Position numbers and translations under genes: made by a program. Below are positions 12,047 through 24,125 of a stretch of 64,000 bases of DNA, one piece after another. Source of the stretch: Hemicordylus capensis (taxonomy: Eukaryota; Chordata; Lepidosauria; Squamata; Cordylidae); assembly GCF_027244095.1 (NCBI RefSeq), contig NC_069657.1, positions 392,192,943 through 392,256,942 of the forward strand. The letters are read 5' to 3'. The notes below the pieces were generated by a model, which was not told where the DNA came from, ran no database searches, and worked only from the letters and a program-made list of their open reading frames with translations. Numbering within the stretch: position 1 is the stretch's first letter; the number at the start of each line of letters is the position of its first letter.

Positions 12047-12263
12047 CCGCTTGTTACATTTTTCCATTTCCTGACACACAAACAGATCTGGGTAAGAATA
12101 AAACCCAGTACAAAAGTTACTTGCAACAGCCTGTGACACTCATGCAAGAAGCTGCCATTGTGCCAGTCCTGCTTAGGTAGTCTTGCATACTGTAGTGTGG
12201 ATGTTCAAGTACATCCACATCACAGCAGCCTCCATGCTGCTTCGATGCTTCTGGCAATGTACT

Positions 12264-12492
12264 AGTAAAGTGTCCCGTCAAGTCGATTTCGACTCCTGGC
12301 GACCATAGAGCTCTGTGGTTGTCTTTGATAGAATACAGGAGGGGTTTGCCATTGCCATCTCCAGTGCAGTATGAGATGATGCCTTTCAGCATCTTCCTAT
12401 ATCACTGCTGCCCAATACAGTACCAGCAGGAATTCGAACCTGCAACCTTCTGCTTGTTAGTCAAGCATTTCCCCGCTGCGCCACTTAAGGTG
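12264..12492 (-). mobile_element. tRNA-derived SINE, Sauria/BovB-tail type
   Basis: On the - strand the head reads AAGTGGCGCAGCGGGGAAAT followed by a B-box-like GGTTCGAATTCC. The body includes TAGGAAGATGCTGAAAGGCA and the tail ends GGAGTCGAAATCGACTTGAC, resembling BovB 3' ends. This is the layout of squamate Sauria-like SINEs. It is a diverged full-length copy. Confidence 0.7.
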
Positions 12493-12689
12493 ACAACGAC
12501 TGTACTAGGCCAAAGTAAAGAAGGAAGTTGTCTGATGTTAAACCAAAGGCATTGTAGCTTTAATGAGATTCTCGGGTTCTGAGATCACTGTAGCAGCCAA
12601 GGAGGAAGTTATGACCTTTCCTTTGGGATGTGACTCGCAACACAGCAATGTATATCTTTGTAATCTTTGTAATAATTAAAGTCATCTGA

Positions 12690-13054
12690 GGAGGTTTGTC
12701 TCCAGTTACCACTGGCTCGTCTGGTGGCGACTCAGAGGCAGGCCTTCTCTATGGCTGCTCCAGGGCTGTGGAATGCGCTCCCTGCGGAAATCCGTAATTT
12801 GAATTCTCTATTAGCCTTCAGGAGAGCCCTTAAAACGTATCTATTTGGCCTGGCTTTCCAGGGTTTTTAAACTGGTTTTAATATTTTAACCCAGTTTCAA
12901 GGTTTTTAATTACTGCGACTGTTTAATTGTTGTTATATTGTTTTTTAATTTTTGTTTTAGCTCTTTACCGTTTTAATGGTTTATTTTAATTGTAACCCCC
13001 CCTGAGCCATTTTGGAAAGGTGGTATAAAAATCACATAAATAAATAAATAAATA
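12690..13054 (+). mobile_element. L2 LINE 3' end
   Basis: Includes ACTGGCTCGTCTGGTGGCGA, GGGCTGTGGAATGCGCTCCC and CGTATCTATTTGGCCTGGCT, the conserved last part of L2 ORF2. A tail (CTGAGCCATTTTGGAAAGGT) and a (TAAA)n end follow. Confidence 0.8.
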
Positions 13055-13145
13055 ATCTCCTGATCACATGACATCAAAATGCACACTGATTTCATGACAG
13101 CTGGAAAAAGCAGTTAGCTGAAAAGTAGCAGCTCATGTGCTTAGC

Positions 13146-13148
<3 letters not shown>

Positions 13149-13194
<46 letters not shown>
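13149..13194. repeat. (TG)n microsatellite
   Basis: About 23 uninterrupted TG units. Confidence 0.97.
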
Positions 13195-13195
<1 letters not shown>

Positions 13196-14125
13196 CATAT
13201 TTACACCTGTGCTTCATGAGACACTGACATCTGGTTCATTGACAGATGTCGCCTAATGGGTGCAATCCACCTGGGATGTTACCATCTGCCCTACAAAGGC
13301 AAATAGAATTTGTGCTTAAAGTTTAGCCTTTTTTCTTAAAGCACCTCCATTATGTTCAGTGTCTGGTGCAAAAAACAAACTGGATAGTAAAAATACTGAT
13401 CTAAACATTACAGCATATAGCATTACTCAGTAGCCACTTTTCCAGCTATGCTTTTTTAAAAAGTAATGCTACATCTGAAACAGTTAAAATCAAAACTTAG
13501 TTCTGTTAAGCGGTACAATGAATGTAGGGCTGGCTTTAAAAAATTTAAATAACTTGCATTTTGAATCTAACAGACTGAATATTTTGGTCAGCATGACATG
13601 ACCAGAACCACAGCCAGTGGGTGCAGTGACCCATTTGGAGGAGTGTTTCACCTTAAGAGCTTAAAAAAAACAATCACCAAGCTCTTTTATTTGCAACAGG
13701 TTCAGTTTAAAGAATGGGAATTTGTTTTCAGAATAGGAAAATGTTTGGATTTTAAAATATACATATCTGTGGTGACCTGTGTCCCCTTCCCAAATGCTAA
13801 TATGCCAAACACCACACATTTTTACATAACTTCAATTCCAGGAAAAATAGAAAGCTATAGCTGTTCTAAGGGTAGCGTTGGTTATATGCTTTCTCTGAAA
13901 AAAATGTATTTGGAACATGTCTGGTGGCGTTTTTGCATTTTCATCAGGCATTTTCTGTATCTTTTTAAGAACAGAATTCTGTGTAAAATATTTAGGACAC
14001 AATGTTGAAGAATTTTTGTTTCTTACCTTTTGGCAACCTTTGATCAACACACTCTCTTCATTCAATGCTACAGCATTAAGTCATACAAAACAAAAATTAC
14101 TGCAGTTATTTTAGGAATTTTCCTT
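13195..14125. other. Unassigned
   Basis: No family recognised. The 136-codon + frame at 13598-14008 has no domain I recognise and no splice or start context, so it is treated as chance. Confidence 0.4.
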
Positions 14126-14298
14126 CCCCAGAAGGAACAGGTACGCAGTCTGGAGGTGCTTCTGGATCCAAGTCTCTCCCTGGTGTCCCAGGTTGAGGCA
14201 GTGGCCAGAGGTGCCTTCTATCAGTTTCGGATGATACACCAGCTGCGTCCATTTCTTGAGATAGATGACCTCAAAACAGTGGTACATCTGCTGGTAAC

Positions 14299-14821
14299 TA
14301 GGGATGGGTCCGGACCGGTCCAGAGGCCATTGTGGTCCGATGGGAGGAGGAGAAGGAAGGCAGCCACGCTGTATGTGGGGGGAAGTTGCCTGGGAGCTGG
14401 AAGTGAGGCTGGGCAGGGTGCGTCAGCGCGTCCTCCCTGGCGGAGCTCCTCTCAGTGGCTGCTGGCGGCGGCTCAGGATGGGGGAGCTGCCGGGCGGAGA
14501 GGCGCCAGAGGCCGGCTCAGTGCTGTGCCGGCTTCTCGTTCGGGTTTACCATTGGCATCAGCAGTTACCTTTTAAAATGTGAGTCACTCGGCAACAGGAT
14601 CTTCCTTTTGCAGAGCTGCGCGCGCGCCCACCCCGTCCTGGAGGCTGCATTGCAGAGGGACAAGGGGCGGCAGGGAGGTATCCTGCCGCCCCAATTACTA
14701 CAATAAATACGAGCTCTGGAGGGGGGAAAGCGGCGGGAGGGGTAAGTAAACCCTCCCCGCCCTTAAAGGAACCTACCCCACAGTGCTGGACCGCAGCTCT
14801 GTGGTTCCGTGCACACCCCTA
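14299..14821. mobile_element. hAT non-autonomous element (family H1), intact ends
   Basis: Inserted in the L2 and flanked by a perfect 8-bp target duplication CTGGTAAC (14291-14298 and 14822-14829). The ends are TAGGGATGGGTCC... and ...GTGCACACCCCTA, i.e. inverted TAGGGGTGTGCAC. The interior is G+C rich and has no transposase. Related copies are at 20602-20917 and 36896-37929. The 181- and 92-codon open frames across it are chance frames over GC-rich sequence. Confidence 0.85.
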
Positions 14822-15019
14822 CTGGTAACCTCCAGACTGGATTACTGTAATGTGCTCTATGTGGGGCTGCCCTTGTATGTAGTCCGGAAACTACAGTTGT
14901 TCCAGAATGCAGCAGCCAGGCTGGTCTCTGGGTCATCTAGGAGAGGCCATATTATTCCCATATTGAAGGAGCTACACTGGCTGACGATATGTTTCCAGGC
15001 AAAATACAAGGTGTTAGTT

Positions 15020-15077
15020 ATTCAGAGCCTTTGGAGTGGGCGGTATATCAAATGTTTCAAATAAATAAATAAATAAC
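15020..15077 (+). mobile_element. 58-bp LINE tail insertion
   Basis: CAGAGCCTTTGGAGTGGGCG ... AATAAATAAATAA interrupts the L2 reading GTGTTAGTTAT|AACCTATAAAG. It is an extremely short tail-only insertion in the same orientation as its host. Confidence 0.65.
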
Positions 15078-15540
15078 CTATAAAGCCCTAAATGGCTTGG
15101 GCCCTGGGTATTTAGGAGAACGTCATCTTCATCATGATCCCCACCCCCCCATTGAGATAATCAGGAGAGGTCCGTTTACATTTGCCACCGGCTTGTCTGG
15201 TGGCTACTCAGGGGGGGGCTTTCTCCGTTGCTGCCCCGAGGCTTTGGAATGCGCTCCCCAGTGAAATAAGAGCCTCCCCATCTCTGACAGCTTTTTAAAA
15301 GTCTTTAAAGACGCATCTGTTCACCCAGGCTTTTAACCAATACTGTTTTGATTGTTTTTAATGTTGTTTTAGAATATTGTTTTAAACATTTTAAATTGTT
15401 GTGTTTTAAATTTGTTTTTTTGTTTTTAACTAATGTTTTAATGTTTTTTTATCTTGTTGTAAACCTCCCAGAGACACAAGTTTTAAAAATATAAAAATAT
15501 ATTAAATTAAATAAATAAATAAATAAATAAATAAAATATA

Positions 15541-18500
15541 TTCTGCATAAAGTTATCTATAAATTTGTAAACATATTGTACGTTAAGTGTATGTTGGTTT
15601 AAAGTGTTCAATATAAATTAGTTTAAAGCTTCTGAACAACTGTTCTTATTCAGCACATGCTTCTGATGTTAATTCATAGACACTGAAGTCTGTATTCATT
15701 CTTGGGCTTATTAGAGGGATGGTTACAGATGGAACTCATTGATTTTCCATTCATTTCTTTGAAGCACCACCTGGTAATGTGGCAAGACAGACTATGCAGC
15801 ATGTAGGAGGAACACTATGACCCTGTTTTGTCTCTTACATCATCTAGGAAATTTGATTGTATAAAATGGCAAGCAGTTTCTAACATTTACAATCATTTCT
15901 ATAATGACAATGCCAGTTTTAAAAGAGGAGTTAGTTCTCACTTATCTATGAGACTGTCTTTAAGTCAAGGAAATCTTGTCTTTGCAGAAGTTCGATGGCC
16001 CTCAAGTCTTCCTGCTGTGTGTTTTGATATTTAAGGTACTGCTCCTTTGTTTGCATGCTCTGTTTTCTACGTAACTGGAATATCTCCAGGATGTCAAGGC
16101 AACTAATCACACATTATGTTCCACACTCAGTCTGTGTACCCTGTACTCAGATATAGATCTATACGCAGGTATAGTTATTCACATATGTTGAAAGCAGATA
16201 CAGCACAGCAGTACGCTTCCTAGCTGTACAATGCATTTGAGGGCTGTGTACCCAGATTCGCTTCTAGAATGAACAAAGGTACTTTCATTCACACACCAAA
16301 GTGTGCATGTGTACAGACATCTGAATGCAGGTACAACATAAAGTCTGAATATGTCATATCTATATGCTTTCCTAAAAGTTAAAACCTAGATTATTTCATG
16401 GCCTGCCAAAAGCAGACTCTATAAATTTTTTAAGTTGTTTCTGATGAAGGCTAAGAGGTATTCCCCCATGCGGTTAGATCAGCTGTAAATGAACACTACT
16501 GATATTTCATCTGGAGCTTAAGCCTTTGCTTCAGAGGCTCAACATGCAGAAATGTTGAATAGGTATTGATTCCAGGAAGATTACATCAAACAAATCTAGT
16601 ATTAAAAGACTGGTGTTCAGTAATAAGTCGGAGAGAGAGCCATTTCTGTTGTTTTTTCTGTACTGAAGGTAAGAAGAATTAGCTTTCCTCTTCTAAATGT
16701 CCAGGCCACCAACTTCTACAAATAATATTAGTGGGCCAACCATGCTTGCTTCCCCCTCCCCCCCAAGCTTCCGCTGAAAGTTATATGGATCATTTATTTG
16801 ATCATTTATTGTCATACAAATCTCATCCTTAAAATTCAACCTTCGAACTTCCTCTATCTTACCAGTTCATTTTAATAATTTTTTTCTGTGTTTTTGTAAA
16901 AACAAAACAAAACTTGATACATTAAATAATGAATGGTGCTTTGTATGGTATCTGTTCTTCTACCTAACCCATTAAATATTAAAAATGATTTCTTCAGGGG
17001 AGCCATTTGCCTGGTATAGATATACCTTCTGCTTGCACACAAGCAAAACACTGTAAGAAAAGCATAGACCTACTACCATGAAACTTTGGAAAGATTAACA
17101 GTGTCTTCGAGCAAGGTCCCTACCCTTGAAAGTCTTTCTGTTTAGTCCTTGTTCCCCTTTGCTGATACTGTCTTCAATTTATTAATCCTTAAATGGATTT
17201 ATAGTACATATATGAGTGTGATATCATTATCAGTAGCCCCTCATTTCTCACAATTAACTCATTTCTTTCCCTTGATGTGCAACATCCTTTACAAATGACC
17301 CCCATGTTGCCAAACAGTATTTCTGAAGCATTTTGTTTCCAAGAGTGTCTTTGAGTAGTCTGGGAACCCACTCTTAGATGTTCATCTACTTGTTCACAAA
17401 TTGTTATGTGAAGGTCTTTATAGCAGCAATGATGTCTCTCTGATGATATTTCCCCTTTGGAAATGGCTCAACATATGTAGCAGCTTGGTAACACAAAGTT
17501 GTGGTCAAGTTCATTGTTGAAGGGATGAAGCCCACTGAAAATGCTCCATTCATCTATGGTGCACACTGCATTATGGTTACAACTCCTCTGCACTAATCAA
17601 TGCTACACACACGATTCCCAGGCCACCTCAGATAAATGTAATACAATCCAACTATAAATGCCACAAGCACACAGCAAGAACTGAAAGGGCATACAGAGCA
17701 AACAAACACAAAAGCAGGTAAGCCGAATAACAGACTACATGCATGGTGAGTCACAAGTGTAGCCAGATGTGCCATTACAGATGGACTTTGGAGCACAAGT
17801 CTCTGTTCCTGCCATTTCCTTTTTGCTGCTGCTGCTGCCTCCAATAAGGAAGCCTCCAGCAACCTTAGCAACAGCAGCAATGACGGTGAGGCTGCTGGGG
17901 CAGGCTGGCAGCGAATGAGTGAGCCCCCCACTGCTCCTCAAGTTGTAGACATCAAGCAGGCCAGTATGCACACTTCCCTCCCTTGCACCCCCACGAATTG
18001 CCCCCACCCGATCCTGAGCAGAAAGAGCAACACCACTCCAAAATCCCCAGGCACAGCACAGGAAGATTGGAATATCCTCCAAAGTCATGGGCAACAGCAA
18101 ACAGGTGTAAGAGGCTCTTGTGGAGACCAGCAGTTCAGAGATGAATTAAGTGGAAACGTTCCAACAATTGCAATATTTATCTCCCCATTCTGAATTCTAA
18201 CTCTCTCTTTTTTCAAATAGGACAGCCAGCGACGAGTGGGGGGAGGGGCAGGAGTACAGCGGCGGGGGGGGGATGTGCAGCAGAAACTGTATTTGTGCAT
18301 TTGAGAATAATGGGATTTAAATAAAGAGGAGAGTTGTAGAAATAGATGGGGGAGAAGTGTCTCAGTCTTCAAGTATAGTTTGGGAAAGGAAATAATTCCA
18401 TCTTTTTTTTTTTTTTTTGCAAAGTACCTTCTTTTTCCTACCTTCTCTTATTTTCCTATCGTTCCTTCCCTTCTCCCTCTTTGTCTCTTTCTCTTAAGTT

Positions 18501-18846
18501 CTCTGTTCATTCTTAGTTTCCCTTCTCTGTTATATTTTTCTTTTTCAATTAGAAATAGTTTGGGTAGTGCTCACAGGGGCTGATTTGGCTTCTTTAGCAG
18601 TTTGAAGAAAAACTTAGGGCATACCCCGCAGGGTTTATTCTAACTCTGTGTTGGAGATTGTGCTGCCACTTGAGTGTCTTTGGAAAAGCAAGTTTCTCTG
18701 TATTGCTAGACTCTCTCGTGTGTTATCCAAAAGTTCAACCGAGCATGATACTGAGATGCATTTGTGATGGCAGTTTAGTGAATTTTTTTTACATCCAATG
18801 TGTCACCTGCTTTACTCCAATGTTGGTTTGGCAGTATTGTTACTTG
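15541..18846. other. Unassigned, mostly unique-looking DNA
   Basis: About 3.3 kb without a recognisable gene. 15541-17590 is AT-rich. 17595-18350 is richer in G+C, with overlapping 112-121 codon - frames that show no known domain. 18394-18420 is a poly(T)/pyrimidine run followed by a pyrimidine-rich stretch to about 18540. Confidence 0.4.
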
Positions 18847-19163
18847 GGCGCTTTCCAAATTAGCCACTCAACAATGGCAAAATGCTTCTGTTCAGGCAAA
18901 TCACATTCAAAACATAAATAGCCAAGCGCCCAGCAGGGGGAGCAGTTCCACGAAAACTAACAACCTGAAAAAACAGCAACTTTTTTACACTGGATATATG
19001 TTCTGCACTATATCGCAGTGATTAAATTCGAAACAAGGCATTGGAAATATGAATGGCACCCTGCTGTCAGCGTAGGGACTGCGGCGTCACAACACAGGAA
19101 GTTTGGAGCCACACTTCAGAGATACGCCGTGAGGCCATTGCAGGGGCTAATCTGGAAAGCGCC
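18847..19163 (+). mobile_element. Harbinger-like MITE, 317 bp, intact ends
   Basis: The terminal inverted repeats are 19 bp with one mismatch: GGCGCTTTCCAAATTAGCC at the left and the reverse complement of GGCGCTTTCCAGATTAGCC at the right. Both sides are flanked by TTG, a 3-bp duplication as used by PIF/Harbinger elements. There is no coding capacity. Interior sequence (GAAACAAGGCATTGGAAATA ... GGCACCCTGCTGTC) is shared with 26830-27010 (inverted), with the right part of 36509-38494, and with 55841-56478 (inverted). Confidence 0.75.
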
Positions 19164-19639
19164 TTGCAGATAGAAATTGACAAGCCTTTTCTATCTGAAG
19201 AGCTGAGATGGTGGGAAATGCATCACTAGTTGAATTTCTGTCCTCCAAGCAGTTGCTAAAGTCAGAGAAGACCTGCCACAAAAGCAAGTGTCTTAGATGG
19301 CAAAATAAGTAAGGTTGCAGAGGAAGGGATTTTCTACACTTGGTTCAGAAAAGTGTCTCTGGGCATGATCAATGGTGCCTTTGTCTTCTCTGTAAACCCA
19401 TGAGAATCCTATTCCTCCTCTGAGAACTTGCTTGCTACATACATTTTCTTTGTTCTGCAGGTACTTTCATAATGTCTAAACATGCTAACTGGTGTCTGTG
19501 GAGATGATGCTTATTGGGGTGGTGGGGCATAATGGCATTAGGTCCTATTACCTATCTGCAACTCTGAGTATAGCAAACATATTACGTGTAGCAGCATATT
19601 AAGGAATTGAATAGTGAGAATCAAGCTAGAAGATGCTTA
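19164..19639. other. Unassigned spacer
   Basis: Nothing recognised. Confidence 0.4.
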
Positions 19640-20601
19640 CTTCTCAATTTAGCTTATGTAAAATCCAAATTAGCTTATATACAAGTGGAGCACTGCCAAG
19701 GTAATCCAACACAGATGTGGTGGACTTCACAAGAGGAAACTTCTCAAAAATGAAGGCATTGGTAAAAAGGAAGCTGAAAGGGAAAGTCAGTAGGGTCAAG
19801 GTACTCAAGAAAACATGGAACTTATTTAAAACCACAATAATAGAAGCTTGGTTGGAGTATATACCAAGAAGGAGGAAAGGGACTACCAATTTCAGGAGGA
19901 AGCCAGAATGGCTAACAAGAAGGGTCCAGGAAGCTCTAAAAGGGAAGAAGACATCCTTCAGAAAATGGAAGTCCTGCCCAAATGAAGAGAACAAAAAGGA
20001 ACATAAACTCTGGCAAAAGAAATGCAAGGAGACAATAAGGGATGCAAAAAGAGAGTTTGAGGCGCATATAGCTAGAAGTGTCAAGGGGAATAACAAAAAC
20101 TTCTTTAAATATATCAGAAGTAGAAAACCTGCCAAGGAGGCGGTTGGACCCTAAGATGATGAGGGTGTGAAAGGAGAAAAAGGAGATTGCAGAGAAGCTG
20201 AATAAGGAGTTTGCATTTGACTTCATGTCAGAAGATACTAACTCTATCCCCACTCCATAACTGAGCTTTTCAGGCTTGGAGGTTGAACAATTTGGCCAAT
20301 TTGAAGTTATGTCTTTAAAAACTAAAAATTAATAAATCACCAGGGCCAGATGCCATCCACCCAAGAGTTCCGAAGGAAATCAAATGTGAAATTGCTGATC
20401 TCCTAGCAAAAATATGTAACTTGTCCCTACAATCAGGCTCTGTACCAGAGGATTGGAAATAAGCTAATGTAACCCCAGTTTTCAAAAAAGGATCCAAGGG
20501 GGATCCAGGAAACTCCTAGTTGGGAAGCTTAACTTCTGTGCCAGGAAAATTGATGGAAATCATACTTAAGGACAAAATTGTTAAACATATAGAAGAATAA
20601 G
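19640..20601 (+). mobile_element. CR1 LINE ORF2 fragment
   Basis: A 145-codon open piece (19717-20154) matches the CR1 region between endonuclease and RT: YIPRRRKGTTNFRRKPEWL, KKCKETIRDAKREFEAHIA, NNKNFFKYIRSRKPAKEAVG. Beyond it, in several frames, comes the RT entry (GPDAIHPRV-like, ICNLSLQSG-like, PVFKKGSKGD-like). The fragment lacks its 3' end, which is unusual for a LINE. It stops where the hAT fragment begins at 20602. Confidence 0.82.
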
Positions 20602-20917
20602 TAGGGGTGTGCATGGTTTTGGTCCGGTGCCATTGGAATGACCTCCGGACCAGTCCGGCGGTACGGAGGTTCAGATGGGTGGGGGACTGTAACTTTAAGC
20701 GGGGGGGGTGATAGTACTTACCACCCCCCACCGCTCTTCCCCCTCCGGCGCTGGTCCTTTGAAAAATCTTCTTGGGGCGGCAGAGTTCCTCCCTGCCGCC
20801 CCGGCCCCCTTCGTTGTTCCTTAAGGTGCAAAAGAGACGAGCGCTAGCAGTGCGCATGCGCCCTGCGCGGCATGCGCGCTCGTCTCTGATGCTGCCCCAC
20901 GCGCGCGCCGCATACGC
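20602..20917 (+). mobile_element. hAT element (family H1) fragment
   Basis: Left end TAGGGGTGTGCATGG followed by the family phrase GGTCCGGTGCC and GACCTCCGGACCAGTCCGG, as in the copies at 14.3 kb and 36.9 kb. The right end is missing: the sequence changes to an R4 LINE tail at 20918. The interior is CpG-rich (GCGCATGCGCCCTGCGCGG). Confidence 0.7.
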
Positions 20918-21002
20918 GGACTCGATGTCTGGATAAAACAAACCAGTCAATAACACCTGTCTGACTGTGTAAACAAGAAATAATAAATAATAATAATAAT
21001 AA
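20918..21002 (+). mobile_element. R4-clade LINE tail, copy 1
   Basis: 85 bp starting GGACTCGATGTCTGGATAAA and ending in (AAT)n. It is almost identical to the 3' UTR end of the larger R4 copy at 22047-22134. The larger copy follows directly, same orientation. Confidence 0.8.
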
Positions 21003-22134
21003 CCAGGAAAATCATGACCATCAATCATGCTCTGCACCCCCGCAGTGATGTCGATAGGCTCTACCTCCCTCGCAGCTCAGGTGGAAGAGGAATGCTGCAA
21101 GTCCATCAAACAGTAGAGGAGGAGAAAAGAGGCCTTGAAGAATATATCAAGGACAGTGAAGAAGATGACTTCAAATGGTCAATAATGCGAAACTATTCAA
21201 CACCAATGAAACAAAGCAGGCCTACAAGAAAGAACCGAGCAGAAAAATGGAAAAATAAGCCACTGCATGTTCAATATTTGCACAATATAAGTGGAAAATC
21301 AGACATTACCAAGACCTGGCAATGGCTTAAGAATGGCAACTTGAAGAAAGAAAGAGAGGGTTTAATACTGCCTGCACAAGAACAGGCACTAAGAACAAAT
21401 GCAGTAAGAGCAAAAGTTGAAAAATCCACAACAAACAGCATGTGCCGCCTTTGTAAAGAAGCAGATGAAACCGTGGACCACTTAATCAGCTGTTGTAAAA
21501 AGATCACACAGACTGACTACAGACAAAGGCATGACAAGGTAGCAGGGATGATACACTGGAACATCTGCAAAAAATACAAGCTACCTGTAGCCAAACGTTG
21601 GTGGGACCATAAAATTGAAAAAGTTGAAGAAAATGAAGATGTAAAAATATTATGGGACTTCCGACTACAAACAGACAAACATCTGCCACACAATACACCA
21701 GATATAACTGTAGTCGAGAAGAAAGAAAAACAAGTGAAAATAATTGACATAGCAATACCAGGGGATAGCAGAATAGAAGAAAAAGAAATAGAAAAAATCA
21801 CAAAATACAAAGATCTCCAAATTGAAATTGAAAGGCTGTGGCAGAAAAAGACCAAAATAATCCCAGTGGTAATTGGCGTCCTGGGTGCAGTTTCAAAAGA
21901 CCTTGAAGAGCACCTCAACACCATAGGGGCCACAGAAATCACCATCAGCCAATTACAAAAAGCAGTTTTACTGGGAACAGCCTATATTCTGCGACGATAT
22001 CTATAACAATTGACAATAAAATTCAGCCATCCCAGGTCCTTGGGAAGGACTCGATGTCTGGATAAAACAAACCAGTCAATAACACCTGTCTGACTGTGTA
22101 AACAAGAAATAATAATAATAATAATAATAATAAT
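21003..22134 (+). mobile_element. R4/Dong-clade LINE, 3' half with uninterrupted ORF
   Basis: A single open frame of 330 codons (21014-22006, TAA stop) encodes the C-terminal part of an R4-type polyprotein. It starts with the region after the RT (HALHPRSDVDRLYLPR). A CCHC-like finger follows (C144-R-L-C147 ... H156 ... C160). Last comes a restriction-like endonuclease core (TPDI near residues 228-231, then KIIDIAIPGDSR near 242-253, giving the PD...D pattern). A 3' UTR of about 125 bp ends in (AAT)n. The 5' part, including most of the RT, is missing by ordinary 5' truncation. The absence of any stop over 330 codons contrasts with the decayed L2 and CR1 copies nearby and suggests a recent insertion. 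Confidence 0.88.
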
Positions 22135-23390
22135 ATCTCCAATGGAGCCAGGCGACATACTACGGTCATGTAACTAAACACAAAAACGTAAGATGTGTTC
22201 CAATGGAAGGGGCCAAATATCTCAGAGTCCAACAGGCTGCCTAAACTGGCCAAACTCACGTAAGGCCACTGTGTATCAAGCCCTGGTGCTAGGGGCCAAA
22301 GAGAAATGAATGGTCTGTTTTACTTCACATCTCCAAGGATACACAGACTGGCAGAAATAACTTGGGAAGCTCCTTGGCCGCCGGAGCAAGTGCCCAAAAT
22401 TGCTCCTCCTGCATCCGAGACAGCATGTCTGCAATGCTGTTATCTAATCTGGGGACATGTGCAGCAAAGTATTGTGCCACAAACATTGCAGGCTGACATT
22501 CTGAACAAGGCTCATAACTGAGGACTCCACGAGGACTCCACGAAGTCCTGGAGTTAATCACCTGCATGGTAGCCATGTTATCATACCAAAAGTGATTGGC
22601 AGATTCCCCGAACCAGATATGCGCTGCCATAACTATAGGGGGAAACACCAGAAATGTTAAATTGCCACGTAATGCCCGGGAGACCCAGGACTTAGGCCAA
22701 TTGGTGGCGCACCAGCGGCCACGAAAGCATAAACCAAAGCCCTGTGCCCCAGATGCGTCTGAATAAACTTTTAAACCACTCTCCAACAAAAATCTGCAAC
22801 ATCACCGAGAGATGTCATTAAAGACACTTAAAAATTCAATCCACATGCGGGCATCCTACCTGATCTCCTTGGTTACTCAGCTACGGTGATGGGCTCCTCT
22901 AAGCCCCTTAGTGGCATCGCAAAACCTCCAAAGAAAAGTTCCGCCAGGCACAATCACTCTATAAGCAAAGTTCAAGTTTCCAAAGGCGACTTGTAACTTT
23001 TTGGCTCCCAAAAGACTGGTGAGCCGAAGCCGCAAATCCCCAATCTTATCAGCTGGTAACCAGCAATGCTGTACCACTGTATCGATCTCAATACCCCAAA
23101 AGGATAAAGTCGTGGAAGGACCTTTTTTCTTTTCAACCACTAGTGGGATGCCCAACACATGTGCTACATTCTGAAAGGTCCGCATAAGATGTACATTGCA
23201 TGGAAGAGCCAGGACTGGCAAAGAGAAAGTCAGCCAGAAAATAGATGACCAAGTCCAAGCCTCCATGGCTTCGGCGTGTAGTAATCAATGAAAAAGAGTG
23301 CTGCCAGTGGGACCTTGTCCCATGGCTGCCAGCAGGCTCCCTATGACACCTATATCTTTTCCACAAATATTGCTACCAAGCCAGATTTCC
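22135..23390 (-). mobile_element. DIRS/Ngaro-type retroelement fossil, RT and RNase H
   Basis: On the - strand an RT thumb-side section is readable (SFWGIEIDTVVQHCWLPADK, FGNLNFAYRVIVPGG, LWRFCDATKGL), followed in order by an RNase H-like section (VYSDASGAQGFG, VPRLDNSIADMLSR). This combination and spacing are known from tyrosine-recombinase retroelements of fish and reptiles. It is a broken copy. No recombinase is seen next to it, and it lies on the opposite strand to the recombinase fossil at 8.8 kb, so the two are separate insertions. Confidence 0.75.
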
Positions 23391-24125
23391 CAAACTTTAT
23401 ACTTGTGCATATCAGCAGCCAGTGCAACTGCTTAAGAACAGGAATCATGTGGCCTCTCGGGGATACTTACCCAGTCAGCATTTCACTAAACACTGGCATT
23501 TGATTTTCTTATCTAAATGCAGGACATTCATCTTTCTTGAATTTCATCTTGATTAATTTCTCTGTGTGTTTCTGTCATGCCACTAGATGTCAGTAGTGCA
23601 CCAAGTTTGTGTTTTCATGATCAATTTGCAAGCTTATAGCTAAAGAAAAAAGCTGGAGCCTTGCCCAATTGTTCTCACAAGATCCATTTGAAATATCTAA
23701 CCAAAAGCGAGATACTTGGCCAATATCCCAAAGATTGATTTAAGATCTCTATCTCTTTCTGTTAGAGCAAAGAGAAACCTGCCCATTTCTAGTGTCACCA
23801 ATTTGAGATCCTTGCAAGATAACTCCAAGGACCTGTTCAATTCTTAAAATATAGTCCTAAGTCTTCAGTTTGGAATTCATGTATGCTCAGGCGCTACATT
23901 GGGGTAAACACACCACCCTCTGGAGTCCTCTGGTTCCCTTGCGAAATACAGCAGTTTCCTGGCAGAGGACACGAGAAAGGACAAACAATATGGCTTTTAA
24001 ATGTTTATTTAACTAATAAAAGGTCTTCCTGACAGCACACTTAAGAAAACAGCCCAGGCACCCAACTCCTAGAGTTCAAAAGTTCATGGTTCAGAGGTCC
24101 CCAAAGAATCTCCTGCTCTATGAAT
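23391..24125. other. Unassigned
   Basis: No gene recognised. 23900-24110 has a long-repeat feel (AATAAAAGG after a T-rich stretch) but no paired ends were found. Confidence 0.35.

Larger units (their letters stand above)
14126..15540 (+). mobile_element. L2 LINE, C-terminal half and 3' UTR, twice interrupted
   Basis: The L2 RT C-terminus is readable: SLEVLLDPSLSLVSQVEAVA before the hAT insertion at 14299-14821, then VTSRLDYCNVLYVGLPLYVV and LQLFQNAAARLVSGSSRRGH after it. A second, tiny LINE tail interrupts it at 15020-15077, after which ACCTATAAAGCCCTAAATGG continues the L2. The end is an AT-rich 3' UTR with a (TAAA)n tail near 15530. Confidence 0.85.

Noticed and set aside
14030-14582. 181- and 92-codon + frames
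   Set aside because: They run from L2 remnants into a GC-rich hAT element, so the joined peptide has no biological meaning.
23880-24120. Possible second LTR
   Set aside because: T-rich stretch and AATAAA present, but no TG...CA ends with matching duplications found.
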